Origin: Lederbergia graminis
GTDB lineage: Bacteria; Bacillota; Bacilli; Bacillales; Bacillaceae_C
NCBI RefSeq assembly: GCF_042655485.1
Contig: NZ_JBHSMC010000020.1
Span: 62,001-126,000 of the forward strand
Direction: 5' to 3'
Length of the DNA: 64,000 bases
Under the pieces are notes generated by a model. That model searched no databases and was not told the DNA's origin. It was given only the letters and a program-made list of their open reading frames with translations. Position numbers and translations under genes: made by a program. Positions 52,514-61,112 of the stretch are shown here, piece by piece. Each line of letters starts with the position of its first letter. Position 1 is the stretch's first letter.

Positions 52514-53067
52514 GATTTCCACTCTTCTTTTTCAAGTCTATAATGATTATGTAGTTGATTTTCAATTTCAACGTCTCCATTGTAATGAAATCCACATTTT
52601 TCGATGACCTTTATGGAAGCTTCATTACGTGGAACGACAACGGCATTTAGTATTTCCACATCCGTATTTTCAAACAGGTACTTTACTAATCCTCTTACTG
52701 CTTGTGTTGTATATCCCTTGTTTCTATGATGTTTAGAAATTGCATAAGAAACTTCTCGATTTGGTTCGCTTAGTTCGTCTTTAATTCCCGTATTGCAAAA
52801 ACCAATGAATTCATCCGTTTCCTTTAACACGATTCCTAACTTCAACCAATTTTCACATATATTAGGTACTGCAGCTAAAAAATCCTTGTTTTCAGGTATT
52901 TCATATTTTGTAACCCAGTCTAATCGCTGTTCTCTTGTCGATCGCCAATCAGGCAAAAATTCATACACTTCAGGCTGCGATGTAAGTTCATAAATTGCAT
53001 CTACGTCTTCCACTCTAAACTCTCTAAGCACTATATCACCACAGTCTATTGTAAAATAATTGTTCAT
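52498..53067 (-). CDS. GNAT acetyltransferase, RimJ/RimL type
   Basis: 189 residues from ATG 53067 (GGGGG at 53076-53080; ATG 53073 is too close to it). Opens with GDIVLREFRVEDVDAIYELT, has the acetyl-CoA loop KHHRNKGYTTQAVRGLVKYL near 124-143, and VVPRNEASIKVIEKCGFHYN near 155-174. Single gene; substrate unknown. Confidence 0.9.
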   Translation of the reverse strand: MNNYFTIDCGDIVLREFRVEDVDAIYELTSQPEVYEFLPDWRSTREQRLDWVTKYEIPENKDFLAAVPNICENWLKLGIVLKETDEFIGFCNTGIKDELSEPNREVSYAISKHHRNKGYTTQAVRGLVKYLFENTDVEILNAVVVPRNEASIKVIEKCGFHYNGDVEIENQLHNHYRLEKEEWKSRALL

Positions 53068-53284
53068 ATCCATTACCCCCGATACATTGCAAAACCTAAT
53101 GATTCTTTCAAATATGGGCTTATCCTCAATCACCGGTTTTTAATCTTCAAAATATTTAATAGTCTAATTCTATTGTACCGTAAAGAAAGTATCTTTTGTA
53201 ATCTTATAAGGAACAACTTGCCTCTTCAGTAAGCAAAAAAAGCTTCATTCCCACAAAGAAGTAAAGCTTTCCATAAGATTTTGT

Positions 53285-53408
53285 TTATTTTTCAATACTC
53301 CTTACATACTGATCTTCGCCTTTATCATATGTATTGATGTAGTCAAAATAATTTGCAGCCAACCTGAATCATAAAACTGGCTTATTTCTGTAAAAAAAGG
53401 ACTTTGTT
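53285..53408 (-). pseudogene. Remnant of a small gene with its terminator
   Basis: A frame ending LAANYFDYINTYDKGEDQYV plus RSIEK and a stop at 53285 is preceded, after a frameshift, by SPFFTEISQFYDSG. A stem-loop with T-run follows at about 53247-53272 (AAGCTT arms), as expected after a gene. The protein family is unknown. The remainder of 53068-53464 shows no other gene. Confidence 0.35.
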
Positions 53409-53464
53409 CTATATATGTGGAAGTCTATCATACAAATAAAAAATCAAATTAGAAGGCGGATAAG

Positions 53465-53830
53465 ATGAAATTTTTTAAGGCTTTTATTATTAGTTTACTC
53501 TACTTTATTTCCACGTTTTTACTTATATTTATGTATCATAATGGTACGAAGGAAATTATCTCTGCACTAATTTTTCAAATCGTATATGTAACTCCCTTTG
53601 TTCTATTACTTTGTGCCATTTTAAACAGTTATTTAAAAATAGAAAATAACAAAAAATCGACTGTAGTATTCATAGGGTTTCTGTATGGGATCATCATATC
53701 CATACTTTTTTCCGCTACTGTAGCGAGTACCGAGATTATGCTTCATATCATGTACGGCTGTATTTTCAGTTTTGGTTCCTTCCTATTTACGATGATAAGA
53801 GTAAAACGAAATCCGCAAATCCCAATGTAA
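53465..53830 (+). CDS. Four-helix membrane protein, UPF0715-like
   Basis: 121 residues and four hydrophobic helices: FFKAFIISLLYFISTFLLIF, LIFQIVYVTPFVLLLCAILN, VVFIGFLYGIIISILFSATV and MYGCIFSFGSFLFTMI. The topology and length resemble UPF0715 proteins of Bacillus. Ribosome binding site AAGGCGG before the ATG. Function unknown. Confidence 0.65.
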   Translation: MKFFKAFIISLLYFISTFLLIFMYHNGTKEIISALIFQIVYVTPFVLLLCAILNSYLKIENNKKSTVVFIGFLYGIIISILFSATVASTEIMLHIMYGCIFSFGSFLFTMIRVKRNPQIPM

Positions 53831-53846
53831 GGATTTGCGGATTTTT
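53809..53846. terminator. Bidirectional terminator overlapping the membrane-protein gene end
   Basis: A perfect 14-base-pair stem AAATCCGCAAATCC/GGATTTGCGGATTT; the stop codon at 53828-53830 is in the loop. It is followed by TTTTT. Confidence 0.9.
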
Positions 53847-53858
53847 CACCTAAAATAA

Positions 53859-54515
53859 TTATTTTGCTCTTTTGTTAACTTCCATCTCAATGAACTCCGG
53901 TAAATAGTTAGGAGTACATCCTTTCGATACCATTTCACCTTTATATAGACCCGTTTTCTCACCAATTTTAATGCAACGCTCGCGATACTTTTCATCATAA
54001 ACGCCTATCCAGCCAGCGGTAAAATTCATTGCCCATTGAACTTCTGGTTCTTCCTGTGCAATATTAGCTTCAATTGCAGTTACTAAGTCTTCTGTGTTAT
54101 CAGGAGGAGTTTGTCCTGTCCATCTCAAACGCGCTTGATAATACCAGAAAACTCGTCTTTGAAGAGCAGAAGGACTATTTTGCCATGACTCCATCAATGT
54201 AATTAACTTCTTGCTTTTAGTAAGCTGATTAGCCATTAACCAATCCATTATGTTATTTCGTTCATCTACAGTGTGAGTCTGCATATCGTTATCAAGTTCA
54301 TTTAGCACATCTTCTGTAAGCAGCTTTTTGTCCATAATTAAGACGGCTAATAGTCTCGGCAAGTATTTTTCACTTGACCATAGTTCCATTGCTAGTTCAT
54401 GATCTCGTTTAATCTCCTTCGCGATTTTCCGTAAGTCGCCCAGCTTCGTATCACTATTGATCTGAGATAGAACCTCTTCTGCTTTGGAAGAAAGTTTTAT
54501 TTCTGTACTCATCAT
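53859..54515 (-). CDS. AlkD-like DNA alkylation repair protein
   Basis: 218 residues, all helical, HEAT-like repeats (residues 20-210). The AlkD-family pattern is visible: KLGDLRKIAKEIKRDHELAM, LWSSEKYLPRLLAVLIMDKK, EVQWAMNFTAGWIGVYDEKY and RERCIKIGEKTGLYKGE near the end. The central Trp and Asp residues (WTGQTPPD, MNFTAGW) fit a base-excision role for alkylated bases. AAAGGAG precedes the ATG pair. Single gene, convergent with the membrane-protein gene. Confidence 0.85.
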   Translation of the reverse strand: MMSTEIKLSSKAEEVLSQINSDTKLGDLRKIAKEIKRDHELAMELWSSEKYLPRLLAVLIMDKKLLTEDVLNELDNDMQTHTVDERNNIMDWLMANQLTKSKKLITLMESWQNSPSALQRRVFWYYQARLRWTGQTPPDNTEDLVTAIEANIAQEEPEVQWAMNFTAGWIGVYDEKYRERCIKIGEKTGLYKGEMVSKGCTPNYLPEFIEMEVNKRAK

Positions 54516-54663
54516 GTATAACTCCTTTATTAAAAGATGTTTCGTATGTAGTTATCTTATATTCAATTTCGTTATAAGTCTTCTTGCAGTGATGTGACTA
54601 CAATGTTTACCTGCTAATATTGTAGCATATCTCTTATTAGAGCTTACTCTACCTGACTTTCTT

Positions 54664-55128
54664 CTAAAAGTGCAATTTCAATCCTTCATGCGATGCTTTA
54701 AAACCTAACTTTTCATAAAAATGAAGTGCTTCCGGTCTCTTTTTATCTGTTGTTAATTGTACCATATGACATCCTCGATCTTTAGCTCGTTGGATTGCCC
54801 ATTGAATCAACATCGACCCTATACCCTTTCCACGTACTAAAGAAGCAGTACGGACACCTTCAATTGTCGCTCTCCATCCTCCCTGATACGTAATGAATGA
54901 AGTAAAAGTAATCTGTTGTACACCAACTATCTCTTCTCCATAACAAGCAACAATCAATTCATTATTGGGGTCAGAATTAATTGATTGAAATGCTTTTATG
55001 TAACTTTCTGGTAAAGGTTGCTTATATTGTTCTCTTTTATTCCCTAACACGTCGTCTGAAAGCAAATACACAATCCTATCAAGGTCTTCTATTGTTGCTT
55101 CTCTAAAGATAAGTTGATTTTTATTCAT
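54664..55128 (-). CDS. GNAT acetyltransferase
   Basis: 154 residues. IFREATIEDLDRIVYLLSDD at the start; acetyl-CoA loop ASLVRGKGIGSMLIQWAIQR near 95-114; HMVQLTTDKKRPEALHFYEK, LGFKASHEGLKLHF at the end. The ending (HEGLKLHF) is typical of a common Bacillus GNAT family. Confidence 0.92.
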   Translation of the reverse strand: MNKNQLIFREATIEDLDRIVYLLSDDVLGNKREQYKQPLPESYIKAFQSINSDPNNELIVACYGEEIVGVQQITFTSFITYQGGWRATIEGVRTASLVRGKGIGSMLIQWAIQRAKDRGCHMVQLTTDKKRPEALHFYEKLGFKASHEGLKLHF

Positions 55129-55199
55129 TTAATATCCTCTCCATGGAACCTTATTTGACATACTATATCCCCTTTAACCGTTTTATATTATCATCTATA

Positions 55200-56399
55200 T
55201 CACTCTAATATAGAAATATCATAGGTTCCTAATCCTCCTTTCTGAATGTTTTCTAAGTAGATTTTAATATCAGGTAAAATTTGTTGGGAAACTCGTTCGC
55301 CATTGTCCAGGTTATATTTTTCTAATGTATACTCGTCTTTTCCGGTATTAAATCGAAAAAAATACATGAAGTTATTACTTATATCAACCAATTCTTCATG
55401 TAGACTATTTGGACTCGCCTTCTCATATTCAAGAAACTGAAAGAAAGGCTCTGCTGTTTTTTCACTTGTATTAAACTTATAAACGTGGCCCAATCCATCA
55501 ACATAATACAAATTATCATCGTATATATACAAATTTTCACTAGTCATAAAAGGAGTTTTAGCTGACTGATCCTCACTACTCTCAAATTCATCTATAAAAA
55601 AATCTTCTCTTTCAAAAGTTTGTTTATCCATTTGAACGAGGTATGCTTTATTTCTTTTTGTAGCAACGAAGTAAATGAAGTTTTCATCTGCAACGATATT
55701 GGAGAAGTAGCGAAAATAAGTATATTCTCCCCAGCTTGTAAGATTTTCATATGTCATTTCTTTATTCAAACTAACTTTATCAAGTCTTACAGATTTATCA
55801 TCTTCATATATAGTATAAATATGGTCATCACCCTGCCCGGAGGATTTTATAAAATAAGGTAGAACGTCATTATGTAATTCATTATCATTAATCCAATATA
55901 TATCTGACCCATATCCTCCATCACTGGTAAATCCAGAATTAAAGATGGTATAAAAAATATTGTTTTTATGTAAATAACCAGATTGTTCCCCAGTATGTTG
56001 GTCGTTTTCTAAATCAAACTTTTTACTTTGTTCTCCAAGAAGTAATAGTTTTTCGCTATCTGAGACTAATAAATTTTTATTATGACTCGCCAAAGTGCCA
56101 ACTTCCAATCTATTAGTTTTTAAGAAAGATGCATCACCCTTATCATCGACGAAGGTGACAAGTCCACTTCCTTTACCGAACATATTTTGATCTATAGTCA
56201 TTGAAAAAAATACTGCAATACTCTTATCATTCAAAAAATCTTTTTCTTTCACATCATTTTCATCTAGTATAGTTAATTCTAAATTATCAATCTGTACTTC
56301 AATAGAACGTGTTATCGCATATTTAATAACGAATATCAGGATAACTGTTAATACACATGAACCCATAATAAGTATCCATTTTTTCTTCAAACTCATCAC
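55200..56399 (-). CDS. Membrane-anchored extracellular protein of unknown function
   Basis: 399 residues with one N-terminal transmembrane segment (about 7-27, WILIMGSCVLTVILIFVIKY). It is otherwise extracellular and rich in beta strands, with recurrent aromatic turns such as YIFYFVATKRNKAYLVQMDK, ENLYIYDDNLYYVDGLGHVY and NFMYFFRFNTGKDEYTLEKY. This suggests a beta-propeller. No enzyme motif and no lipobox. Single gene; role unknown. Confidence 0.7.
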   Translation of the reverse strand: MMSLKKKWILIMGSCVLTVILIFVIKYAITRSIEVQIDNLELTILDENDVKEKDFLNDKSIAVFFSMTIDQNMFGKGSGLVTFVDDKGDASFLKTNRLEVGTLASHNKNLLVSDSEKLLLLGEQSKKFDLENDQHTGEQSGYLHKNNIFYTIFNSGFTSDGGYGSDIYWINDNELHNDVLPYFIKSSGQGDDHIYTIYEDDKSVRLDKVSLNKEMTYENLTSWGEYTYFRYFSNIVADENFIYFVATKRNKAYLVQMDKQTFEREDFFIDEFESSEDQSAKTPFMTSENLYIYDDNLYYVDGLGHVYKFNTSEKTAEPFFQFLEYEKASPNSLHEELVDISNNFMYFFRFNTGKDEYTLEKYNLDNGERVSQQILPDIKIYLENIQKGGLGTYDISILE

Positions 56400-56513
56400 T
56401 CCTTCATATAAAGTAAGCGCTTCCTTTTTAATAGACTACTAATACAATAGCACATATATGTATGTTTGTAAGAAAATTACAGGAGATAATTTCACATCCT
56501 CTCCACAGTCCCC

Positions 56514-57020
56514 TTATATTTCCCATTCATGTTCCAAAACACTGTATAGCAATGAATCCCGCCAGCCATCTCTAATCAACAAATCTTCACGAATTCTGCC
56601 TTCCTTTGTCATTCCTACTTTCTCCAAAACTTTTGATGACCCTATATTCCTTGGATCACAGGTTGCAAATATTCGATGGAGATTTAATTGCTTAAACCCA
56701 AAATCAATTAATAGAGTTGCCACTTCTGTTGCTATTCCTTTCCCCCAGAAATCAGGATGAACCACATAAGCAACTTCCCCTACTTTATTTGTTTCATCGC
56801 GAATGTTAAGCTCCCCTGTCCCAATCATCGATTCATTATAGACAATTGCCAGAGCAAACCTTGTCCTTGGTTCTTTTGCTGCATCTTGTATCACTTGATA
56901 CACAAAATCCTTCGAGTCTGATTCTGTATTAGGTCCCCAAGGTTGAAATTGACAGACTATCTCTTGTGATGCGTACAAATGTAGATCAATCCAATCACTT
57001 TCTGTAAATTCTCTTAACAA
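56514..57020 (-). CDS. GNAT acetyltransferase, RimJ/RimL type, start unclear
   Basis: 168 residues as written. Acetyl-CoA loop HPDFWGKGIATEVATLLIDF near 88-107; CDPRNIGSSKVLEKVGMTKE near 120-139; EHEW at the end. The frame is open upstream and continues the family's missing first strand (NISLSNNRLLLREF). AAGGTGAG stands before an ATC at about 57062 but there is no ATG/GTG/TTG there. Either the start codon is ATC/ATT, or it has mutated and the TTG at 57020 is used. Confidence 0.85.
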   Translation of the reverse strand: MLREFTESDWIDLHLYASQEIVCQFQPWGPNTESDSKDFVYQVIQDAAKEPRTRFALAIVYNESMIGTGELNIRDETNKVGEVAYVVHPDFWGKGIATEVATLLIDFGFKQLNLHRIFATCDPRNIGSSKVLEKVGMTKEGRIREDLLIRDGWRDSLLYSVLEHEWEI

Positions 57021-57191
57021 TAACCTATTATTTGAAAGACTAATATTTTTATATTCGATGATTAATCACTCACCTTCGTTTTCCTCATATACAAACAGCA
57101 AGAATGATCTATAACTATTGCACTACATTCCATAACAGGAAGTAGTATTAAATTCACTTCTTAGGAAATGCTAACCTCTAGGGTGATATAA

Positions 57192-57632
57192 ATGGTTCGT
57201 AAAACGCTAATTTTATTGGGTATTTTGTTGCTTCAATTTAATTTATGTATGGTGAAGGCTCAAAACCAAAATCTTGTTTTAGTGCTAGATATTGAAACTA
57301 ATAAGATAATTAAAACAACACCTCCAAACCCTAACGTACAACTAGAAACTGTAAAAATCATGAAAGCAATTGACGGTATCGTAAAAAAAATAAATCCTAT
57401 TCCTAACAAAGGTTTAATGGTGAAGATCCCTTTAGAGCCATCGTTTCACTTAGAAAATAAATGGGTGAATGCTCTAATTGATGAAGTAATCATAATTATT
57501 CCAGAAGATGAATTGCCCTATTTACTCCTATTTGATGATGAAAATAATTCATATTTTTTTACCTTTGAAACTAAAATCGATATGTTGATTAACAATATAG
57601 ATATTCCCAGAACCAGTAAGGATTCCACTTAA
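57192..57632 (+). CDS. Secreted small protein
   Basis: 146 residues. A signal peptide (TLILLGILLLQFNLCMVKAQ, cleavage likely after VKA) is followed by a domain with TNKIIKTTPPNPNVQLETVK and LEPSFHLENKWVNALIDEVI. A ribosome binding site of the form TAGGGTG lies upstream. It resembles small exported Bacillus proteins without known function; no catalytic motif is seen. Confidence 0.7.
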   Translation: MVRKTLILLGILLLQFNLCMVKAQNQNLVLVLDIETNKIIKTTPPNPNVQLETVKIMKAIDGIVKKINPIPNKGLMVKIPLEPSFHLENKWVNALIDEVIIIIPEDELPYLLLFDDENNSYFFTFETKIDMLINNIDIPRTSKDST

Positions 57633-57650
57633 CAAGACATGATTTAAAAA

Positions 57651-58241
57651 CTATATATTATTCAAATATTTTTCATAACAAACACATTCATGAATTCGTT
57701 GGTTGGAATTTTTAAATTGCTCTATGTCTTCTCCAACATAATGTGCGAATGAACTAACTAAGTAGAGTTTCGGATGGCTACTTTGAATTATATTTTTCAT
57801 TTCATTTCCTTCAAAGTAAATATGGTAATATGAGTCAACTTTATTAAACGACATTTTTTCATACCAACTCTGTACCCAAGCGTCGTCTCTCGTCCATGCT
57901 TCAAAACGATTTAAACCTAAATTGATTGCTCGCTTTTCCGCTTCTTGAAGTAGCTGCTCACCAATTCCTTGTCGATAATAATCTGGATGAACTGCAATAT
58001 GCCAGATCATTCCCCCTAAACCTTCTCCTCTTGAACAAACAGTCTTTTCTTCCACTTCATACTCTACATCCATGAGACCAACAATTTGTCCTTCTAATTC
58101 TGCAACTAGTTCGATTGCAGGGTTTTCATAGCTTTCCTTTCTATTTAAAACATTATCGTAGTAAGCTGTATTTAAAAACGATAGCGTTCTACATCGAACC
58201 CAGCCTATTTCATCAGTATCTTTATAGTCACGAATAATCAA
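57651..58241 (-). CDS. GNAT acetyltransferase
   Basis: 196 residues from TTG 58241 (AAAGGGAGAAG upstream). IIRDYKDTDEIGWVRCRTLS at the start; acetyl-CoA loop HPDYYRQGIGEQLLQEAEKR near 88-107; LNRFEAWTRDDAWVQSWYEK follows. The C-terminal 50 residues extend the usual fold. Its start overlaps the end of a decayed gene. Confidence 0.9.
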   Translation of the reverse strand: MIIRDYKDTDEIGWVRCRTLSFLNTAYYDNVLNRKESYENPAIELVAELEGQIVGLMDVEYEVEEKTVCSRGEGLGGMIWHIAVHPDYYRQGIGEQLLQEAEKRAINLGLNRFEAWTRDDAWVQSWYEKMSFNKVDSYYHIYFEGNEMKNIIQSSHPKLYLVSSFAHYVGEDIEQFKNSNQRIHECVCYEKYLNNI

Positions 58242-58436
58242 TTTACATCTTCTCCCTTTGATACAACATTTATGAATTTATTGGTTAAGTTAAGACCTTC
58301 CAGACGATCCCTTACTTGATTAAAAAAAGCAATCCTTCGTAATTGAAGCATTGCATCAACTAGAACTTCTCATTACTTTCAATCATAAAATTCGCTGGAA
58401 TATATTGATTATACTTATTCGGTTCTTCATTTAACT
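58238..58436 (-). pseudogene. Decayed gene between kinase and GNAT genes
   Basis: On the minus strand, about 22 codons reading EPNKYNQYIPANFMIESNEK are followed after a frameshift by VDAMLQLRRIAFFNQVRDRL, EGLNLTNKFINVVSKGEDVN and a stop at 58238. It looks like a small helical protein broken once. Unrecognised family; position suggests it once belonged to the kinase operon. Confidence 0.5.
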
Positions 58437-58942
58437 TCTATACTACCAATCCACTTTTTTATTTTATGAGCAACTTCATTAGGGCTGGATTGAGTCGTAT
58501 GAACAGTAGGCATTGGTGGGTTATATGCTATATCACTATTCTCTAATAACCACTTCGCAAATTTCTTATGATCCGCAATGAGTTCCTCAGCCCAACCTCT
58601 TTCACGCAAACGTGCTTCACGAGTTTCATCATCACAATGAAGGTTTAAATAATAAATAGCACTGAAATCAATATAGCTATCACATTTTTCAACATCCCAT
58701 GGCATCATCGTTCCACAAAGGACTGTCATTCGGTTACTCTTCGCTATATTACTAGCAACTTTCAACCATACATTTTTCAACTTTTGCCAATCACCAATAT
58801 CAGCATAAATATTATCAATATCAAACACATCAAAATCAGGCAAGATCTCGCGAAGGTATGGGACAACTGTACTTTTACCTGTCCCACTTGCCCCAGTTAA
58901 AATAAATAAAGGCAACTTTTTATCATCTAACAAAATGGCCAT
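58427..58942 (-). CDS. P-loop kinase, AAA/zeta-like nucleotide kinase fold
   Basis: 171 residues. Walker A LTGASGTGKSTVV near 15-27, then VFDIDNIYAD near 38 and a substrate lid with ETREARLRERG near 105-115. The fold is that of small nucleotide or gluconate kinases; it lacks the second toxin-type motifs of zeta toxins as far as I can see. Substrate unknown. Followed by a decayed gene and a GNAT gene on the same strand. Confidence 0.8.
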   Translation of the reverse strand: MAILLDDKKLPLFILTGASGTGKSTVVPYLREILPDFDVFDIDNIYADIGDWQKLKNVWLKVASNIAKSNRMTVLCGTMMPWDVEKCDSYIDFSAIYYLNLHCDDETREARLRERGWAEELIADHKKFAKWLLENSDIAYNPPMPTVHTTQSSPNEVAHKIKKWIGSIEVK

Positions 58943-59044
58943 CTCCTCTATCTATATACGTTATTTTATACCAAATATCTATAACTACATTCCACATATT
59001 ACTTACAATATCCTTTGTTCTTTGCTATCTTGTTCCATAAAAAA

Positions 59045-59070
59045 GACGTCTTCCTTTTACAGAAGACGTC
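59045..59070 (-). terminator. Terminator after the DedA gene
   Basis: A nine-base-pair stem GACGTCTTC/GAAGACGTC with an eight-base loop and a T-run on the minus strand. Confidence 0.9.
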
Positions 59071-59081
59071 GCTTGAAGGGC

Positions 59082-59696
59082 TTATTTATTTAGTATCATT
59101 TTCTTTCTTATAAAGAAAACTACAAATATCAAAAATAATAAAGCTAGCACTACGTACACTATATTGGAGTATACATCCATATAACCAACGATAGTTTCCC
59201 ATGATTCTCCAACAGAGGCTCCTACACTAACTAGTACTACATTCCAAATTAACGTTCCTAAAGTTGTTAATACTAGAAACACTCCAAAATTCATGTGTGC
59301 CATTCCAGCAGGTAAGGATATTAAACTTCTAATCAATGGAATAAAGCGGCAGAAGAATACTGTCCATACGCCATACTTAGAAAACCATTCATTTGCTTTA
59401 TGAATATCTTTTTTTGTAAGTCTAAGAATATGTCCCCACTTTTCAACAATTTTTTCTATTCGATTGATATCAATAAGTACCCCAATTCCATAAAGTACGA
59501 TTGCCCCTGCAACTGATCCAATTGTTGAAGCTACAACCACTCCAAATACACTCATCGATGTATGGGTAGTCATGAATCCTCCAAAAGTAAGAATGACTTC
59601 CGACGGTATCGGTGGGAATAGGTTCTCTACTGTAATTAATAAAAAAATACCTATATATCCGAATTGCTCCATTATATCTGTAATCCAATTTTCCAT
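59082..59696 (-). CDS. DedA-family membrane transporter
   Basis: 204 residues with about five membrane segments. DedA marks: ENLFPPIPSEVILTFGGFM (re-entrant loop with an acidic residue), SKYGVWTVFFCRFIPLIRSL (FCRFxPxxRS) and PAGMAHMNF. DedA proteins flip phospholipid carriers such as undecaprenyl phosphate or phosphatidylethanolamine. Ribosome binding site GGGAA upstream. It ends the minus-strand group that starts with the PadR gene. Confidence 0.92.
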   Translation of the reverse strand: MENWITDIMEQFGYIGIFLLITVENLFPPIPSEVILTFGGFMTTHTSMSVFGVVVASTIGSVAGAIVLYGIGVLIDINRIEKIVEKWGHILRLTKKDIHKANEWFSKYGVWTVFFCRFIPLIRSLISLPAGMAHMNFGVFLVLTTLGTLIWNVVLVSVGASVGESWETIVGYMDVYSNIVYVVLALLFLIFVVFFIRKKMILNK

Positions 59697-59716
59697 TTCA
59701 AATTCCCTTTCTACTA

Positions 59717-60355
59717 TTAAAATATATCATGAAACTTCTTATATATAGTGACGTCAATAATCTTATACAAGAAAAACATTCCAAAAAGCCCTATGGCATA
59801 AACTATAAAAATACTTTCAATTGTGAGCATCATGGATGGATAAGGTAAAATAGTAGCTTCTAGTACCCAGACCAAAATAGCAGCTACTATGGATACCATC
59901 ATCCAACCAAATAAATAGTAATGGGCATGCAAATTAAAGAACATTGTATTTTTTGATAGTGATAAAAATTCTTTTACCTTGAATTGATTGATTGCATCTC
60001 TTATAGCTTCTTCTTCGCTATTCCCTTGCTGTATCAAATCTTGCACATAATCTTCTAAATAAGTTTGTAACTCTAACTTATCTTCCTGACTCATCGCTAA
60101 CTGGTTAACATACAACCGTATGTCATCTTGTTTCTTATACATACTGTTCAAACGAATATGACTAATATAATTTAGCGCTCCCCAAAGAACTGCAATGGAA
60201 AACGAAATCCAATAACTAATAAGTATCCAAAGTGGATCATCTGAATACAATCGATCGATAAAATTTGTGATTCCAAAGAGAATGGAAGAGGATAGTAAGA
60301 CCCAGCTATATTTGATATCTCTGAGGCTAAATATTTTCCATATGTATTGACTCAT
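59717..60355 (-). CDS. HAAS-like cytoplasmic domain with membrane helices, PadR partner
   Basis: 212 residues. Two N-terminal membrane helices, a cytoplasmic segment with EDKLELQTYLEDYVQDLIQQ and NSEEEAIRDAINQFKVKEFL (the 'EAI...A...G/F' helix hairpin typical of HAAS/permease-prefix domains), and two C-terminal helices. It lies 14 bases downstream of the PadR gene, the standard pairing in which PadR controls a membrane protein. Function unknown. Confidence 0.78.
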   Translation of the reverse strand: MSQYIWKIFSLRDIKYSWVLLSSSILFGITNFIDRLYSDDPLWILISYWISFSIAVLWGALNYISHIRLNSMYKKQDDIRLYVNQLAMSQEDKLELQTYLEDYVQDLIQQGNSEEEAIRDAINQFKVKEFLSLSKNTMFFNLHAHYYLFGWMMVSIVAAILVWVLEATILPYPSMMLTIESIFIVYAIGLFGMFFLYKIIDVTIYKKFHDIF

Positions 60356-60369
60356 TATTTGTCCTCCTA

Positions 60370-60687
60370 TTAAATAAACCTTTTAACGATTTCCGTAACC
60401 TTTTTCCAATCACTTGTAAGACTAGCCAATAATTGAACACCTTCATCTGTTATGGCATAGTATTTACGCCTACCTCCATGGCTTTCTGTCCCCCAAGAAG
60501 ATGATAATGCCCCCTGCTTTTCTAATCTTTTCAGTGATAAATATAGAGTAGCTTCTTGAATTTCGAATTCTCCATCGGTTTTTTCCTTTATAGTTTTAGA
60601 GATTTCAAAGCCGTAACTCTCTTTTTCTTCCACTACCGAAAGAATAAGAAGATCGATATTTCCCTTTAGTAGCTCTTTGTTCAACAC
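60370..60687 (-). CDS. PadR-family transcriptional regulator
   Basis: 105 residues from GTG 60687 (GGGGAGG six bases upstream; TTG 60684 is also possible). A winged helix with KGNIDLLILSVVEEKESYGF, EIQEATLYLSLKRLEKQGAL, and RRKYYAITDEGVQLLASL. It probably represses its own operon with the membrane-protein gene 14 bases downstream. Ligand unknown. Confidence 0.93.
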   Translation of the reverse strand: MLNKELLKGNIDLLILSVVEEKESYGFEISKTIKEKTDGEFEIQEATLYLSLKRLEKQGALSSSWGTESHGGRRKYYAITDEGVQLLASLTSDWKKVTEIVKRFI

Positions 60688-60784
60688 ATATATCCTCCCC
60701 ACCAACTACTTAACATTATTAAGTACTTTGTTAGTATAAGTTAAAGTACTTAAAATAACAAGGTACTTTTTTATCTAATGTAAA

Positions 60785-60810
60785 AAAACCAGCACTAATT
60801 TGCTGGTTTT
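60785..60810. terminator. Hairpin with T-run
   Basis: A perfect 10-base-pair stem AAAACCAGCA/TGCTGGTTTT with a six-base loop. It lies upstream of the PadR gene, so it probably ends a transcript coming from the right, or is bidirectional. Confidence 0.75.
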
Positions 60811-60914
60811 AATCATTCTAATATACCTCCAACAAAAATAAGCAATCCATTTTATATGCTAATTGGATTGCTAGAGGTTTGTAATTTTTAAAGTTCATTG
60901 TTGTTAACAACTTA

Positions 60915-61050
60915 GTTGATTGTAGCGGATGTACACGAGACTCCTGCGGGAACAGCACGAGCCGAAGATCCACTTGGCAAAGCGGTTTACTTTGCCAAGT
61001 TAGCTGAGGCCGTGCCCGCGGAAAGCGAGTGTACTGGAGCGCAAATCAAC
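60915..61050. repeat. Bacillaceae dispersed palindromic element
   Basis: A 136-base GC-rich element bounded by GTTGATT and AATCAAC, with GACTCCTGCGGGAACAGCAC near the left, CCGTGCCCGCGGAAAGCGAG near the right, and a perfect 11-base-pair hairpin in the middle (60972-60982 / 60990-61000, CTTGGCAAAG arms). I recognise this arrangement as one that recurs many times in Bacillaceae genomes between genes. It looks non-coding. The rest of 60688-61112 holds no gene. Confidence 0.8.
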
Positions 61051-61112
61051 AACAGAGTTTAACAGAGCTAATTTTAAAATTAACAGTTCATTCTTCTGCA
61101 GTATGATGACAT

